This document shows positions 25,401-40,400 of a stretch of 64,000 bases of DNA, piece after piece. Source of the DNA: Ptiloglossa arizonensis (lineage: Eukaryota; Arthropoda; Insecta; Hymenoptera; Colletidae); the NCBI RefSeq assembly GCF_051014685.1, contig NC_135052.1, forward strand, positions 9,267,105 through 9,331,104, read 5' to 3'. Below the pieces are notes generated by a model, which was given only the letters and a program-made list of their open reading frames with translations, searched no databases and was not told the origin of the DNA. Numbering within the stretch: position 1 is the first letter of the stretch; the number at the start of each line of letters is the position of its first letter. A program made the translations under genes and the position numbers.

Positions 25401-28400
25401 TGCATAATTCCCCTCGTTGCGGAGGAGTACGTGCAAATCGCACGGAAAACCAACACGTTCGACCCGGCCGCGCGCCGCCGTGTCGTTATTTTTGCGTTGT
25501 TGTTTTTTTCTCTCCCTTTTCCTTTGTTTTTTTTTTCTTCTTTGTTTTTCTTCTTCCCCTTTCCTCCCTTTCTTTTTCGTTCGTTCCGCTCTTTTCGTTT
25601 TTTGCACCGCATGGTTTTCGTTTGCATTTTCGTTTATTATAGATTGTCAGCATCCACCAAGTCTCTCTTCAACCTCTTCAAGCCACCGGCGCTGAACAAC
25701 ATGAAACACGGGTAAATAAAGACGTATTTTCGCATTACTCGATTTTTACTCCTCGCCCTCCGAAGCGAACCGACCACGTGCACCGGCTGTAAACCGGGCA
25801 CGTGCGCCCTGCACGTGTGTAACTACTAACTTTAAGATACACTTTTTTAGCCACTTGCTCCGCGAACGAGCGCCGAGAGCCACAGTTCCCTTTTGCTTTT
25901 CTTTCGCGAGTGTGCGTTAGGAATTACTATAACGGAGAAAATGGTAAGCCGAACGTACAAGGAGAACGTTACGTAACGAATAAAAATGCTGCTTTCAAGG
26001 TAACGTTCGTGTAAATGAAACCGATCCCCAACTCGAAGAAAAATACGGACAATTTCATTCGGAGGGAATTGCGAAGTAGTTGCCTTTGAAAAATTAATGG
26101 GATCGAGCGAAACTGGCAATCGTCGTCATTTTATTCCGAAATACCTCGATCGTTTCGTGATGCGAATTTTTACGGTGGGTGCGTCACGAAATTCACGTGC
26201 TTCCTGTTGGTCGGGGGTATACGAAATGAAAATGGTAGAAAAAGAATGTTGTATAATATAACAAGGTCTGGCTTTCTATGACATCACCGTCTTCGTAAAT
26301 GCGCCAATGCATCTTGCTAAATAAAATCCCATGAATAAAGCATACGTCTTACCAAGAAATTGAAATATCTCATGAAGTATTCATTTTTCGAACACCCTAT
26401 ACGGCACTTTTATGCGCGGCCCGACGCGGGGAATCGATCTATCTGAAAAAAAAAGGAACAAGTTCCATTGAAAAGGAAACACATTGCACATCGAATGTGT
26501 CGTGTGAATAAAAATAGCCGGGTCAAAGGAACGCGTACCTTGTTGTATTAATGAACATTATCCGTTACCACTTTTTCCTAGCGTCGTCGTAACGGAAGGT
26601 TCAAATCGTCCCAATTGCACGCCACACTCTGTATAATTTTCTCACACGTACAATCTTGGGTCTCGGGGTGGTTCTCCGGCACGCGTAATCGCTTCTTTTG
26701 ATCCATTACCGCTATTTTACTATTTCCCACCCTCGTGCGCAGCTCAACTGACGAGAAGAGCAAACGTGTCTCGTGATTACTATTTGAATATATTTCTTAA
26801 AAAAAAAAATATAAAAAGAAATATATTTTCTATTTTACACGTACAACGTGTATCATCTTTCATCGAAACGTCTGTACATTGTTATTCTCGTAGAAAAACG
26901 GTACGCTTGCATCAGACTTTAACATTGCTATCGATCGGTACCACGAGCACGTTCGCAATTTGATTCCCGCCAAAGTGGGTAAGATCGACCCCCGAAGATC
27001 GAGCCGATTCCACATTTTCGTTTCGTTCTTCGCGAACGGCCGGTACGAAACGATTTATGGGAAAGAATTACTTTCTAATCGCGTGTAAATAGTAACACGG
27101 ATACTGTTACGAGCACTCGTCAATCGATCGAAGGAGAAAGGAAACGTGTTGAGCGCAAAATTACCGTGCCTTGTACTGACAATGAATTCGAAACGGCATG
27201 ATACGTGTTACCGCCGCATAGCATGCCGTTAATTACCATAATAAGAGTTACCTTCGGCATTCGACCTCGCATGCGGACGCTGAAGACGCGCAGGATTCCT
27301 GCCGTATGATGAACTCACCTCCGCAAAATGGAATCGAGGAACACGTGCATGCATAATGCATCCGCGCCAACACCGTGAAAGATCTATTTTAATTTTAAAT
27401 GCCGGACGCTTATTTGGAGCATACGAACGTGAACACGGCTTTCTTTTTCGGCCGTGAAAGGAAAACCTTGCGCGGTTTACAGCTTGCTTTTCCGACTACC
27501 CTGAATCGGGCCCTCGAGACCCCGCTGAACCTTGAAACCTCGTTTCAAAGGAAACAGAAGAAACGAGTATACTTTGTCCGAACCAACGTTTCGACCTTTG
27601 GTGCCAGCCATTGCGACAATGTTACGAAAGTTATTAACCGTGACTGTGTAACATGTTTTGTCAATTATCTACGTATGGTTCTTTTTTCATTATTCATTAT
27701 TGTAACGTTCGTTGAAGAATTAAATGTTCTTGTCGGTTGGGTCAAAGTCGGTGAAATACAACTTTAAAGAAGGGATTTTTAGAGACATTTGTATATTGGT
27801 TTTGGGAGAGTTGAAACTAAAAGTGAATAATAATAATAGTTTGTAGGTGGTGAAAGTGTCCATTTTGGTAGAAATAAAAATCAAGCTGTCGATCGTATAA
27901 TAATTGGAAAAAATAACATTGTTGCTTTTCCCAAGTACAAGTTTTATTTGTGATAAAGTGTTTTTAAATCTAACTTTCCATATATTTTCAATAATTTCTA
28001 GTAACCGATTGAATACAATACTCCGTTTGAAGAGCATTTGTAAAATAAAATTCGTAAGTCGTGAAAAAAAATGTATTATCTACATCGATTCAAATTATGA
28101 TGGATTAAGAAGCGATAAAATTCAAAACGTGTCCATTTTTTGTTCGATAACGGGTATAAATTTGCTTTCGAATGTAACTCGAGCAAAGAAATAATACGTC
28201 AATTTAAACGTATAAATAACTTCCTAAAAATATTTTCACGTACAAATAGCCAGGGTAATGGTAACAATAGTAGTTATCCGATCGAATCAAATACAATATT
28301 TACTTGTATTCAAAAATTACTTCGTTATCTGTATTTATCGTACACGAAGCAACAACAAAAAATCTAAACAAACGTTTCTCCGATAAAATTCCCCTCCCTA

Positions 28401-31400
28401 CCGTGAAGGGTTTACCTCGTGGAAAAAGAAATGGTTACAGAATTGGAAAAATACGAGCGAGGAATTCTACGACAGGATCACCTTTGTTTTCCTTCGTCGG
28501 TGGATTAAAGGTCGACGCTAAAGAATGCAATTTTAAATTCCGCGTTAAACGAAGACACGAGCGCAAACCGGTATTCGACGTGCAACTGCACGGAATCACG
28601 CGAAACCGCGCGTTAAAATCGCCACGAGAAACGAAGGGGGCGGTCTCGTGCATAAAAAGAGCAAAATGTTGTCATCCTGTAGATTGGGGCGCGATAATGT
28701 AGGGAACGTTTTCTTTAAAACACGGTATCAGTGGAGCGGGTACGAAACTCGCGTGGATAATGGCTCATTTAGCGCGGAACGAGGTGCGCCGTCCCGCGTT
28801 CCCGAAGAAAGTGAATTGCGATTCTCGCAGTTATACAACCGTGAATTCCCCGGGTTCCTGGTGCGCGTTGTTACCGGTGGATCATCGACGATCGATGAAA
28901 AGTTTAAAAAAAAGTCGAGCAAGACGAACGTTTGTCGTCGCGCTTTAGCGATTTGTTTCTCGACGAAACTTTCTACACGGTATTCGAACGCGTACTCGCA
29001 ACATTCGATGCATTCGTGCATCTAACCTTTAAATGCACGAGAAATGAATTTACACGAAAATTATTACCACGGTTATAATAAGTAAATATCGGTTGGGATA
29101 TAAATCGAGATTGACGAAAATGTGTCGTAGATACGCAACAGGTGAGAACACGTCCCTAGTACCTAGTACGTTTGCACGAACGAAAAATACGTTGCAGTAC
29201 TGTGCTCAGATGTATTTAACTGTTGGAAAGCTATGTGTTCGTAGTCGGTTATTTTTGGCAAAAGTGTGTTATCGAGGCTGCAAATATCGTGGACATCCCA
29301 CAGAGAAGATCGTTCTATCTTCGATAGTCGCGTCGGGTCGAAGTCTCGAAAATTTCGAGATTCCCGAAAATTTCAAGAATCTCGAGCTACCGTTTCTCGA
29401 ACTACCCTGCGGTGCTGTGTAGCAGCCTACGAAATATGTAAACACAGTCACAGGTTTGTTTATACGACACTCTTAGAAATGCGCGATAAACAACATACTT
29501 TCAATTTCTACTGCCAGTTTTCGAGAAGTTATCGGAAACACGGATTCTAAGAATCGTGCGATCCGATGTAAATAGACGCGTAACTGCGTGCTTGGTATTT
29601 GAACATTGTGTACGCTATTGAACGGTATCTTTAAGAAATCAGGAATCTCGATAAATTCGAGAATGGAACAAAAATACAAGTACTACGATGTAAGAATCGA
29701 AGAGAGAGGTGTGGCAACAATGCTGGTGAAAATAAAGTAGCAAAAATCTATATGAACTTTCCAATAGAAAGAGACACGGTGAGAGCACCCGCTTAATTTA
29801 TAATCAATCGAGAGAAAAGTTGAACAATGCGCTCGAGACGTACAGGTTGGACAACGCGGGCGAACAAATATATTAACGTATCGTGAAATGGAAAGAAACG
29901 TCAGAGAAGAATGAAACGAGTAACGAGAACAAACGAGGAAAGTGTAAAAATGAATGCACATCGGGTGAAAAATATTGTGGAAAAACACGATGGATGATCG
30001 GCACAGAGAAATATAACGTGTACAGAATTATTACGAGCATCTTCGCAAATATTGAAGATGCAGAAAATCGACCAACAAGTTGTCAAGGTCGTTCGAAGGT
30101 CACCAGTGTTTTTCGAATCGTTACCGTATACGCGCAACACCACGCCGAAGAAGTAAATTTAAACATTAAATCCGTGACTTAAAAATAATCACTCTTACGG
30201 TACCGTTAGTTTCTACCGCCCCGTGGTGTTACTTTGTTCCGTGTTCTCTATAATGCAATATTTACAAACCGTTGAATTCGAGTACGTCGAGCGACTCGAC
30301 CCAAAGAACAAGGTCGAATTTATTCCGTGTACAGAGACGATTGAATCGTAAACCCGTGGATACGAAGGTGTCGCGCAACCGCGGTGTGTTTTTCTTACAC
30401 GGTGTCCAGATTTAACGCCCGAGTGTAAGGTCACGGTCACCATAAACGATAAAAAAACGCCCCGGCGGTGAAAATTTAAAAGTGCGAACGGTTTATATCG
30501 GCCCCTTCGCGAAACGACCAGTTTCTGGCTGGTTTTTCAAGCGAATCGTAAATCGTGTCTCGAAGAGTAGACAGTCCTTGATCGTAATCCAGTCGAGGAG
30601 AGCAGACGTGCGGCAAAAAGGAACGTTAAAGTGACGTAATGTGGTAACGCGCAAAACTGTGGTTCGTCGAGTAATAAAAGCGGGCTCGGGCTCGCGTGAG
30701 TCATTCTTTGTCGGTTTCGAGAGTACATCGTCACGACAAGTTCCCGCTGTTTCGATCAGTTATAGAATCGAGCGGAGCCAGGACGCGCGTAATATTTACG
30801 CGAGCGGAGCGAATTCCATCGATAACGCGCCGTGATTTTTCAAAATCGTTGCAACATCATCGCCGAGTTGTATCGACATATCGGAGCCGAGGTACGCGAT
30901 ATCGGTTCGTTTGTGCGACAGGTGTTTGAAAGTAAACGAAGTGATTGTTGTGCCGACGGTTATGGACGCGGAAGTTGATAAACGCGAGATACGCGTCGAG
31001 TTGAAAGTATCGTTCGACGTGTATCGTTGACAAACGAAATATCAGATACGTATCTGTGCCTTTGTGCGGAGAAATTACGATATTGAAAATCAGATGCCAA
31101 TAGGAATCTTTTCGATCGTTTTCATTTAATTGTCGATTGTTGATTAATCTTGCCTGAGATTGATGTACTTGTATATAGTAGTACGTCGAGAATCTTCTCC
31201 ATGAAGAGTGCGTACTTTCACGCGGAGAATTTTTAGTTTCTTTCGTTTTCTGTATTGATCTTTTGTCGGTGCGCACGGAACGATACTTATTGCAAAGAAT
31301 TCCTTCAGTTCGTTTAACGGTTCGGTTATATCTTAGGTTAATTTTGTTACTTTGTCGTGGATAGTACGTTTGGTTTTGCCAAATAATCGTACAATTTAAC

Positions 31401-34400
31401 CATACGACTTGTTTTCTGTATGCCATTTTGTTATTCCATCGATTTCTCTCTCTTTCTCTCTCCCTCGCTTGTTTACGTTCTCTTTCAACGCAATTTCACT
31501 TTCTTGGCAAGAGTAGCGGCCAAGGGAGCGGCTGAGTATCGACCAGTCGTGACAATAGTTTACATTTTATCGCGACATTTATATTGAAAATTTTATGTCG
31601 CATTGTATCCTACGCTATTTCAATTGTACAGTGCTAGCAATAAGTATCTGGAAAATATTCTTTATTGTGCCCAATGTTCGTCAAATTGAACATGTATCTA
31701 ACTTTGCTGCTACTACTGTAACAAAATCACTACGAAATTCATATTGTAACATTATCTTTTCAACCATTAAACATTCAGTTCAAAGAGTCCGGTAACTGGT
31801 GGTCAAGCGACACGAAGGTCAAGGTCTTAATCTAATATCTTTTATAGATGACTATTTTTAAAAACTTTGTTAAACAATTTTTTCCATTCGACGGTACAAA
31901 AGGAGAACAGTTTCAAACAATTTATTTCATTAAATTACTCTCGATACCGTCATCGTCTTAAGAAATGTTCTCCATTGTTCGACAATTTCGATTCATTTCC
32001 TCTCGTAGACTCACGGTTAAAATTCCCATCCGGGTAAAAATTTCGAAGAACTTTTTATCCGTTGTTCGTTGAATAAAAATTGAAATGTAAATTAAAAATA
32101 TAGCATAGACACGTTCGTGAACAACTACGCGTTGGTTCCACGCCTTGTATTCGAATAAAATGTCACTTGTACCATCGGTTAGAGCATACCCTGTATATAC
32201 ATATTTGTCGTCGCATTAGAGACACGTGTGCTAGTTTTTTCAGAGCTTATCGAGCTTCGTACCCCGTAAGGAATTCGACGACGTTCTTATTTCTCGGGTA
32301 TGGTTAGCATTTCATTTACGTTTGGTCTTGATCCGGACATCTGTGTACCCCATTTTCCTTTGCGTTTCGATCGGTATTCGACGAGCTGTTTCGACGTTCC
32401 GCAACGTTTTGAATATATTTTCGCGGGGTGTGTTTGTTGTTCCCTCGAGAAAGGGTCAGACGATGTTTCTGTCGTTCGCAGCACCAGAGACATGCAGTAC
32501 AACGAGGAGGAGAGCACCGTTCGTATGTACCTACGGGGACGACCCGTGTTCCTCTATGTGCCAACGCCATTGATGGAGTCCTACGATCTTCACAAAGTGA
32601 GCACACCACCCCAGAGCAAACTGAAACTGGACTGGGTGTACGGTTACCGAGGCAGGGACTGTCGAAGTAATCTGCATCTGCTGCCGACCGGAGAAATTGT
32701 TTATTTCGTCGCGGCAGTGGTGGTCCTGTACAATATGGAGGAGCACAATCAAAGGCATTACTTGGGTCATACGGACGATATCAAATGGTGGGTTAATTGA
32801 ATTCGTGCGGATCCGCACAGTCAATCGTAATGATTGCGCGGAACTAATAGCAGGGTATTCACGACTCGTTCCGCGCTTTCTTTTTTTCTTTTTTTTTCTT
32901 CTTTACCTTCGAGCAGAAAGAATGTTAATTATTTTCGTTTATCTGGCACGGAATCGTTCGCTCACGGCAGTGAACAAGGGGAGATCGAATGCAACAAAGT
33001 AGCAAAATTCGGAGAAAGTGTTTTCGATCGGTTTCATATCGATCGATACAATTCAGGTTTTGTTTCGTTCTCGGATAGTTTCGGAATAATTACCAATTGA
33101 ACGAGATCCTATTGAATTTTAAATTAACTTGTTGCATCGATCGTTCAGTAGGTTGGGATTCATTTTGTGACACGAGTTTTCTTTCTAATCGAATTTAAAG
33201 TCAAGTATTTTACGGAAACGTGTTATTTTCTTTCGTAAAGCATTTCGGTACACTCTGTTTATCATGTAATGATAAGTTTTTATCGCCTGAAATAATAGAA
33301 ACGCTGAACTCCGTGGAACCGTGAGTTCGTTAACCTGCTTTAATAAAAATTATCTACCAATTTAAGGGATCGTAGTCTGTCAATTTTCGAGATCCATTTG
33401 TCAATACATTGTAAGATTTCGTATTATTTTCGTACGTGATCGCAGAATTACTGCTCTACGATCGAACGCTGTAAGATTGCTCCGAAACAATTAGTCGTTC
33501 TCAAATAACAATACATCGACTTTAGTCGCTCAATGGGAAATCTAAAAATGGCTATCCATAACGTCAGACGCTAAAAATTTATCGTTGCCTCCATGTACGG
33601 TGAACCATTTTTTTCGTACGTGTCTTTATATTCCTTTGTATACATTGCAGCATAGCAATTCATCCGAACAAATTGGTGGTCGCCACCGGCCAAGTATGCG
33701 GTACCGACAGACGAGATGCCATGGTACGTTAAAAATATTTGTTAACGAAGTAAAGTCTCTACAAAGTTACCGTTTATCGAAAACTGACAATCACGATCGA
33801 TGAAACGAAATTAATCGCAAATTGTGACATAAAAATTGTTCTCAGCCTCACATAAGAATATGGAATTCGGTCAGCTTAACCACTCTGTGCGTGATCGGTA
33901 ACGGAGGATTCGATGGATCGATTTGTTGTCTCTCGTTCTCGAAGGCCGATGGTGGAAATTACTTGTGCGCGATCGATGAGACTTCTGATCACAACATATC
34001 GATCTGGGATTGGCAAAAAGGAGAACGAGGTACCAAGGTAACCGAGACGAAGGTACGTACCAATCGATAAATATGTTACCACTATGTACAAATTTGATAA
34101 CAAATTTTTGAGTACTGATCAAACGTTTCAATGACGATTATTCTTCGTACTAAAATAGATAAAGTTACAATGTACGATTATAATATGTATTGGAGAACAC
34201 CAAAAGGTTGTATAAATCTGTAGTATACTTAATACGAAGTATTATAGAATGATCAGTGGAAGACACATGCAATCATTTTAAATAATAAATACAGCTTGCG
34301 TGAATAAATGATGCAATTATCCTTACTTTGTACCGCATTAACGCGACTGAACCATTAATCCTAATGCAGCGATGCATAAGACCTTTTTTTCTTCCTTTCA

Positions 34401-37400
34401 TCGAGATCTACGTACTTTCAACAAGATTTAATCGATCGGATGACTCGAGAATTTTTTACACTTGAAGTAAATTTTTCTAAGAATTACGTATTCATCGTTC
34501 GTATTCTATATCCAATTTTAATCAAAAGTTTAGAATTTAATACACATATAAATTAAATACGAAAAAGTAATTTCTCTTTTTCTTAATACCAGAAGCAATT
34601 CGATTCAATGTGGAGATTCGGTTTCCTGAATTTTTATTCGTTTAACCCTTCGAGTCTTATTAGATTCACTTGAAAAATAATTCGATAAATATTTATACGA
34701 TATTTTCTTCTTATTTTTACACGTAGAACGAGCACAGTTTATCCAGAAATTTATCAGACAGTTTATACATACAGTTTATGAACACCGATGCATAAGCGAA
34801 TAATTTTGAACGCGAGCGACTGGAGTTTGTCAACGGAACCGAGTCATTTAATGAATGACAAATGTTAATTGCAGTGCTCCGTCGACACGGTGGTATGCGC
34901 CGAGTGGCATCCGCTGGAACGGAATCAAATCGTGTCCTGTGGAAAGGGACACGTGTCCTTTTGGTCCCTCGATAATGGTGGCATGTTATACAAACGAATG
35001 GGCATTTTCGAAAGCAGAGAAAAACCGAGATACGTTACCTGTGTGGCTTTCAATCAAAATGGCGACGTACTCACTGGCGACAGCAACGGTAACGTTATCG
35101 TTTGGGGCAGAGGTAAGAGAAATTTTTCTTTCTTTCTTTTTTTTTAATCTCTCCTATCGCGTGTAGATAAAACTTGGCTGCAATTTTGTGTTATTTTTAA
35201 TCTGCTTTAACTTTCGATAAATATCTTTGGAAACTTGTATTTCAAATTGGTGGAAAATACTGTAGTAAAAATAAATACGTAATTGTAGAATTGACGGAAT
35301 GAAAAATTTAGTTTACGAGATTTCTAGAAATGTGGAAGATAATTGTAGCAAGAAATATTGTTGATCGAAACTCGTTAGTAAGTATCTTGGAATTGAAAAC
35401 TGAACGAAAATAATTGAAACGGTTTAAATAAAAACAGTTCACTATCAGCATTTGTTGTTCGTATATCGTAACTATGGTGATGTCTGATTTCTATCGCTTC
35501 CGGTTTTGCTCGACAGTTGTCTCACATATCAATCGGTTTGTATCTATTGTTATACCAGTGACTACTATATAATTCAGTTTACCGTTTCATTTCGATGGTC
35601 TTCTTATTTGTTTTGAATTTGAAACATACGCGTTAGCTGTGCGACAGTATAACTATACTTCGATTGATTCACTGTGATAATTTCGACCACAAAGCGTTGA
35701 TTCAAGATCAACGAATGCGCATTAATGATTTTACTAAGCATTTAAGAGTTCAGTTTTCTATTTCCTTTGCGTTTCATTATAAAAATACACGACACGATTT
35801 TTGTTGGAAGTTTCATTAAACTTTTCGTAAATTGTATTCGCGTAATAAATATATTTCTGCGCAGGTACAAATACAATTTCGAAATTAGTGAGGAACATTC
35901 ACGAAGGATCTATATTCTCCATTTGTGTTCTGAAAGATGGTTTTATTGTCACCGGTGGTGGCAAAGACGGTAAAATATTGTACTTCGACGAATCATTAAA
36001 TCTGACAGGAGAGGAAGCACAAGTAAGTTACAAAAAATACTCGATAATTGCATTCGAGTTTAATCATTTGTATACTAATATTATCGGTAATATTACATAT
36101 TTGATCAAATGGCACTACCGATAGTATTACTAATAAATGAATAATTATATAGTATTACCAATAATTATTATTTCGAAGAATATTAAATAATAAGCATCGT
36201 TACGTCATTACCTTGTACAATAAAAATGTTTCACTATTTTTCATAACGAATACGATGACTTGTATTCGTTTTAAAAATTCCTATTTTTAAAACCTATACT
36301 TCACCGATAACAAAAATTAAAGTTACCTTTAAAATTTGTCATTTATCGTTGATAATTAATTCAAGTCGTTGCACTTTGGAGAAAATTCTTCCTGCTAGTG
36401 AATGATAAATTTTATTCTCTAGATCGAAGACCACTTCGGAGGAATCCGAACACTGGCAGAGGGCAGAGGTTCGCAATTGTTGATCGGGACGACGCGAAAT
36501 TGCATTCTGGTCGGCGATGTCGGGATGGGATTCAATCCAGCCATGTTAGGGCACGCTGAAGAGGTTTGGGGCCTCGCTGCACATCCAACTTTGCCACAAT
36601 TTGCAACAGCTGGTCACGACAGGTTGTTGCAAATGTGGGACAGTCTTAGTCACACCGTTGTCTGGAGCAAAGACATCGGGGTCAGTATCAACTACTATAT
36701 CGTCATTGTAACAACTATTGAAACACAGTTTACACGGTTCAGAATCGTTAACTTACATATGAATGTCATTAAAAACTCGATTCGTATTCTGCAATGACTC
36801 GAACAATTATGCAATCCGTTTTATAAACTGCGTTAATGGTTATTCTTCTACGTTAGTATTATACATTATACTTTCGTTCATCCAAGATGTATCTGCCGTT
36901 TTCTCACAAAATTTTGTAAACTTAGTGATGTGAAACTAACGAAAGAATCTTATTTAGGAACAAGCACAGAGCATCGGGTTCTCACCGGATGGTAATGTAA
37001 TGGTAGTTGGATGCACATCCGGAAAATGGTTAGCAATCGACAGTGAAACGCGAGAACTGTACACTCATCATAGCGATGGATTAGAACCTATTCAGGTATA
37101 ATGATAATTTTTAAGTTTTGCTTCGTATTGTATTTGGGAGTATGTCTTATTATATTTTTGGAAAAGTTTTCCAAAACAAATACTTTCTGTTGTTGACTAT
37201 AATGAACTTGCTAATGAGAAATTGCAATCTTCGAATATTCTTAAGATTTTTCTAAAGAAGTCATGATGTACATATGTTTGATAGACACCCCACAGAACCT
37301 TAAAATTCTTATCTAAAATATTTTTTAATGTCACTATTCATTTCAACGATATTCACGTAGATTTAAATAACTTAATTTAACAGTCGCTGTAACATTTAAT

Positions 37401-40400
37401 GCGGTTAGATAACCCTTCACAATTGTCACAAGTAATATCGTTTGTTTCCTATTAATTTATACACCTTCTATGTGTATGTAATTTACGGTTCATTTTCAGG
37501 TACTGCGATTTTCACCGGATGGTACGCTATTAGCACTTGGGTCCAGAGATAATTATATTTATATTTATCAAGTAAACGGGGATGCTACCAAGTATAGTCG
37601 AGTTGGACGTTGTATGGTAAGATTGTCTTCAACATTACAAACTTTTATCTCGAATTTCACTCGTACATAATGTTACTGAAATAATTGTGCAACTGAAAAT
37701 AGAACACAATTTTCACAAATTGTTTTTATATTCTCTACACAAGTTTAAGGCAACTCGATATTGAAATTTCTGAAATCGTGTAGACAGTTAAATTACACGA
37801 ATATTTATTTATTACGAAAATCGATTTCTTTTTTATTATATAATATAATTCAATGTGAACGAAATTATGTATGCAGTGTCCAAATAGTTTAAAAGAAATC
37901 GTTATATTCACGGTCGTGTAACGAATTCTATTGCACTCTGCGTAAATAAAATATACAAAACACAATGTTGCTTGTGTTTGGTAATGCATATCAATATCGA
38001 ATTATTCAATATGCAGTTTCGCTGTACAATTTGCTTGTATGTATCATATTATAACTTGTGGTGTTTAATCATCGATGTCCATATCTTTCAATGTCATTTT
38101 TATTAACGTTTATAAAAGTGAAAAAAAAAAACGATGTACTTACAAGCATGCTGCAACATACGTAATTATTGCATCGTATGAAAGTGATCCATTTTTCAAT
38201 GAATTTGGATTTAATTGCTATACATTTTTTAATGCTATGCATTTGCTAATCAAAAATCAATTTATAGACCACTTTCAATCGGTCGATTATGGAAGTGTTA
38301 AATGTGACTAGGGACAAATGCATTGTATTGTTTTATTAATCATATTGTTAATCTTATCTTAAAAAGAAAATTGTTGTTTATCGAATCAATTTATCTAAAA
38401 AAGGATCATTACTATATGACATATTGATATTAAATTTCGGACACGTTATTCGGTGTATGGTAAAATATAAGAGAATTAAAATAATAATCACGATAATTCG
38501 AAATTAAATGTTCAATATTGCTTAGTATAAAGTAATCAAACTCGCAAATATCTCTCACATTCCTTTTCTTCATTTCTAGCCGAAGCGGATACGAAGACGT
38601 AGAGTAAGACATACGTTTTTGGTTGCTCAAAAATGAAAAGGAGACACTATGTCGCGCAATGAAATGTTATTATTCAATGTTATTGTGATAACAGTTCAAA
38701 AATATTCATTTTAAAAATCGCCGAAAATTTTTCAATCCTTTGCATTCGGTATCTTCTTACAATAGTTTCGAAACACACGACACATATATTTGCATAACTC
38801 TGCACAAAATAGTGTTTTTAAACGACCTCGTTGTATCGATAGTTTTTAGTTAGTGTAATAGTTGTTTAAGATTAGCAACAATTGTATTGAATACATTTTC
38901 AAAAATCGAATGCAATGAATTACATGTTCGAGAATGCAGTGAATAACGTACTGTCACCAACTTCTCTCTATACTAATACGAAGCTTTTAATTATGAATAT
39001 TTTTAATTATGTTACATAATACCGTAACAACTATTCAATAATCAAATTCTAATATAATATGAGGTATCATAAAAGAAGTAATAATAATTTTTCAAATGTA
39101 TTCATTACATCAACGATATACTGTCTCTGATAATGATGCAATATTGTCATAGTTATTCATAGCATATACATATGGGCTGACATTTTTGTTTAATGATTGC
39201 TTGCCATGAGCACGCACGGTAGACATTGTTTGCACAAAATATTGACACTCTTTTCATGGCGGTGGCTGCAGACTCATTAAAATCCGGTTGCCTCGAAAAA
39301 AGTCACGTACATGTGTAATTTCTCTTTTTTTTCGAGACACAGAGATAAATTTAGCTAAATAGCGAAAGAAACGCGCGTGTAGTTGCGAAAGAGCAATTTT
39401 CCTTTATCTAAATGTTAAAACGTATTTCAGGGTCATTCGAGTTTTATAACTCATATGGATTGGTCAACGGACGGACAGTACTTACGTAGCAACAGCGGAG
39501 ACTATGAGCTGTTATATTGTAAGTAAATTAACAGATCTTAACGAGTAAAAAATAACAAGACTGGAGCTAATTTCTTAAACAATGTGTCCCATTTTTTTTA
39601 TCAACGATAAAATATAACAGTGCTTATCAGATCTAATATTAATACTACAGAACATGTTACATAGAATATCCATATAATACTCTTTTTTAAAATAATAATG
39701 ATTCATGTTTGTATTTGAAAAATGATACCTACTTTACAGAACACATTGGTTTGAGCATCTTCATTTTATTATCATGTTTTTCACTCAACGTGAGGAGCAT
39801 ATTCTACATATTGTGATACAAAAGTTAACAAAAACGATACAAAAGAAGGATATATTTATCAGCTGCTTATTTTGCACTGATTTTGTCGGTTTTTTCTTCA
39901 AATAAGTTATCGAAGATGATTCTCACATTGAGTGGAAAACGTTACAATGAAACAAAGATGCTCGAATCAAAGTGCTGTTTGAAATAATATTTTTTTAATT
40001 ACTTGTTTTTGAAAATTTAGGGAATCCTGGAGTTTGTCGTCAAATTCCACAACCCTCCACGTTGAGGGACACAGAATGGGCGACTCATACGTGCATCATT
40101 TCCTTCGAAACAATTGGAATATGGCCGGAAGGTGCAGATGGCACAGACATTAATAATTGCTCTCGTAGCAGCGACTCGAAACTTCTGGCAACTGGGGATG
40201 ATTTTGGAAAAGTCAAGATGTTCTCCTACCCAGCTTGCCAGCCGAAGGTAATTCAGAGTTCGCGTTATTTAAACAGCGAACAAATTTCTATTTAGCTCCG
40301 TGGATCAGAATTAGACAAATTCGAATGATACACGACGAATGAAAACATCGTGATAAGTTTTCGAAATAAGCTTTTCGTTCGATGTGAAATTATAATTTAT

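Noticed and set aside
25289..25715. Lys-rich (minus) and Phe-rich (+) ORFs near exon 6
   Set aside because: They translate the polypyrimidine tract before the exon 6 acceptor. Only the last 69 bp of the + frame are exon.
30857..31426. Minus-strand ORF of 189 codons in EML intron 6
   Set aside because: Asn/Tyr/Arg-rich with no recognisable domain, located over a likely promoter-like patch. Long chance frames are expected when stop codons are thinned by CpG-rich words.
32300..32481. Upstream extension of the HELP exon frame (ORF from 32300)
   Set aside because: The acceptor 'gtcgttcgcag' at 32481 fits the phase of the preceding linker exon and the family boundary. The upstream residues are Cys/Phe-rich and unlike EML linkers.
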